Assembly: GCA_014729055.1 (NCBI GenBank)
Contig: WJKO01000264.1
Coordinates: forward strand, 1-14,996
Direction: 5' to 3'
DNA: 14,996 nucleotides
Source: Promethearchaeota archaeon
GTDB taxonomy: Archaea; Asgardarchaeota; Lokiarchaeia; Sigyniarchaeales; Promethearchaeaceae
Part shown: positions 14,094 to 14,996 of the stretch, one piece after another
How positions within the stretch are numbered: position 1 is the stretch's first letter
Layout of the letters: each line of letters starts with the position of its first letter
Program-made: the position numbers and the translations under genes
Notes under the pieces: generated by a model
Told to the model about the DNA's origin: nothing
The model's database searches: none
Seen by the model: only the letters and a program-made list of their open reading frames with translations

Positions 14094-14996
14094 ATGACGA
14101 AATCTGTAAAAATTATGGACATACCCGAAGAAGAGATGTTTTATCCCGGTACAAGGTTATGTGGTGGCTGCGGCCCCCAGTTAGCATATCGTATAATATT
14201 AAAAGCTTTAGGGCCGAAAACTATTGTTACGGTACCAGCAAGCTGTATGACCGTCTTGCATGGCATGCAAGGAGCAACGCCTGTTCGTGTACCTGTCCTA
14301 AATACAACATTCGAAACCGTAGCGGCTGCTGCTTCAGGGATATCTGCATCTTTAAAAAACCAAGGATTAGATAAGGAAATTACTGTTATGGCTATTGCTG
14401 GTGATGGCGGAACGGTTGATATAGGAATCCAAGGATTAAGCGGAGCTGCTGAACGTGAAACAGATATTATCTTTTGTTGTTATGATAATGAAGCATATAT
14501 GAATACTGGTGTTCAACGCAGTGGTTCAACACCTTACGGTGCATTAACAACAACAACCCCGATCATTGGAAAGATGAAGCATAAGAAGAATATGGCCGCT
14601 ATCATGGAAGCACACGGCTTAAGTTACATAGCAACAGCTTCTGCTTCTTATCCACGTGATTTATTTATGAAATTTCAAAAAGCCAAGGAAATGAGGAATC
14701 AAGGTGTCAGATATATACACGTATTCACGCCTTGTCCTCCAGGTTGGGGTCATGATACAAATGCAACAGTAGAGATTGGAAGATTAGCAGTTGAAACAGG
14801 TTTCTGGCCTCTTTTTGAAATTATAAACGGAGAAATGGTAATATCAAGACCAAGTAAACGATTTTCAAAACCCGAAAATAGAAAACCTATTCAAGAATAT
14901 TTAGGAAAACAAAGAAGATTTAAAAAGGTAAACAAGGCGGGTATAACGGAAATCAATAATTACATAGATAGCTTATGGAAAAAGATTAATGATCGA
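14094..14996 (+). CDS. porB: 2-oxoacid (pyruvate):ferredoxin oxidoreductase, beta subunit (3' end outside window)
   Basis: The frame is open from ATG 14094 to the last base (301 codons, no stop), so the 3' end lies beyond the window, though little is probably missing given the usual 290-330 residues. This is the TPP-binding subunit. The TPP motif begins with GDG at 103-105 and runs through DIIFCCYDNEAYMNTG (124-139), with N132 and N137 near the metal-binding region. Cysteines C23 and C26 (LCGGCG), C51 (PASC) and C214 (TPCPPGW) match the four that hold the cluster next to TPP. QRSGSTPYGA follows the TPP loop, as in pyruvate enzymes. The start has a ribosome binding site 10 nt upstream and sits 4 bp past porA. 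Residues after about 245 are more variable and Lys/Arg-rich. Confidence 0.93.
   Translation, partial: MTKSVKIMDIPEEEMFYPGTRLCGGCGPQLAYRIILKALGPKTIVTVPASCMTVLHGMQGATPVRVPVLNTTFETVAAAASGISASLKNQGLDKEITVMAIAGDGGTVDIGIQGLSGAAERETDIIFCCYDNEAYMNTGVQRSGSTPYGALTTTTPIIGKMKHKKNMAAIMEAHGLSYIATASASYPRDLFMKFQKAKEMRNQGVRYIHVFTPCPPGWGHDTNATVEIGRLAVETGFWPLFEIINGEMVISRPSKRFSKPENRKPIQEYLGKQRRFKKVNKAGITEINNYIDSLWKKINDR

Noticed and set aside
14159..14374. 71-codon open frame near the window end
   Set aside because: It lies in another frame inside porB, whose TPP and cysteine motifs are clear.
1..14996. CRISPR array, tRNA, rRNA, transposon ends or prophage genes
   Set aside because: No regularly spaced repeats, cloverleaf-like sequences, transposase motifs or terminal inverted repeats were seen by eye. 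A tRNA and profile scan would be needed to exclude them fully.

Overview
The window reads as archaeal chromosome from a low-G+C organism (roughly one third G+C by eye). The archaeal signs are an aEF-1beta translation factor preceded by a tiny zinc-ribbon protein, a four-subunit 2-oxoacid:ferredoxin oxidoreductase in the order gamma-delta-alpha-beta, TATA-like boxes placed as for leaderless transcripts, and oligo-T tracts after genes. The por operon and a radical SAM enzyme imply an anaerobe. Bacterial-style MutS and MutL occur in only some archaeal groups (Methanosarcina, haloarchaea and Asgard archaea among them). A Lokiarchaeia-like Asgard archaeon is my best guess, but phylum is inference only.

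Layout. (1) 1-768 is the 3' part of an unrecognised helical protein. (2) 863-1341 is a translation-linked pair: a 57-residue zinc-ribbon protein and aEF-1beta. (3) 1364-10751 is a mismatch-repair neighbourhood: mutL on the minus strand, a type ISP-like DNA adenine methyltransferase diverging from it across 41 bp, a convergent radical SAM/SPASM enzyme, a six-helix membrane protein, then mutS. (4) 10786-11736 is a cytoplasmic sialidase-like (BNR) protein on the minus strand. (5) 11925-14996 is the porC-porD-porA-porB operon; porB is still open at the last base of the window.

How the genes work together. MutS (mismatch recognition, ATPase) and MutL (ATPase with the motifs of a latent endonuclease) should form a methyl-independent mismatch-repair pair. 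Both carry short Q-x-x-L-type motifs of the kind that dock on sliding clamps. The methyltransferase between them has type ISP methylase and specificity regions but no visible nuclease or helicase, so it looks like a solitary methylase. Any link to repair is speculation. The Por subunits form one complex that oxidises pyruvate, or a related 2-oxoacid, to the acyl-CoA while reducing ferredoxin.

Most of the window is ordinary housekeeping DNA. No CRISPR array, rRNA, recognisable tRNA, insertion sequence or phage gene was seen, and no gene-free stretch exceeds 300 bp. The largest gap, 11737-11924, holds a promoter and an inverted repeat. I did not find a convincing new multi-gene system. The best leads are the solitary methylase between mutL and mutS, its altered SAM motif, the clamp-like motif at the MutS C-terminus, and the altered cysteine spacing in PorD.
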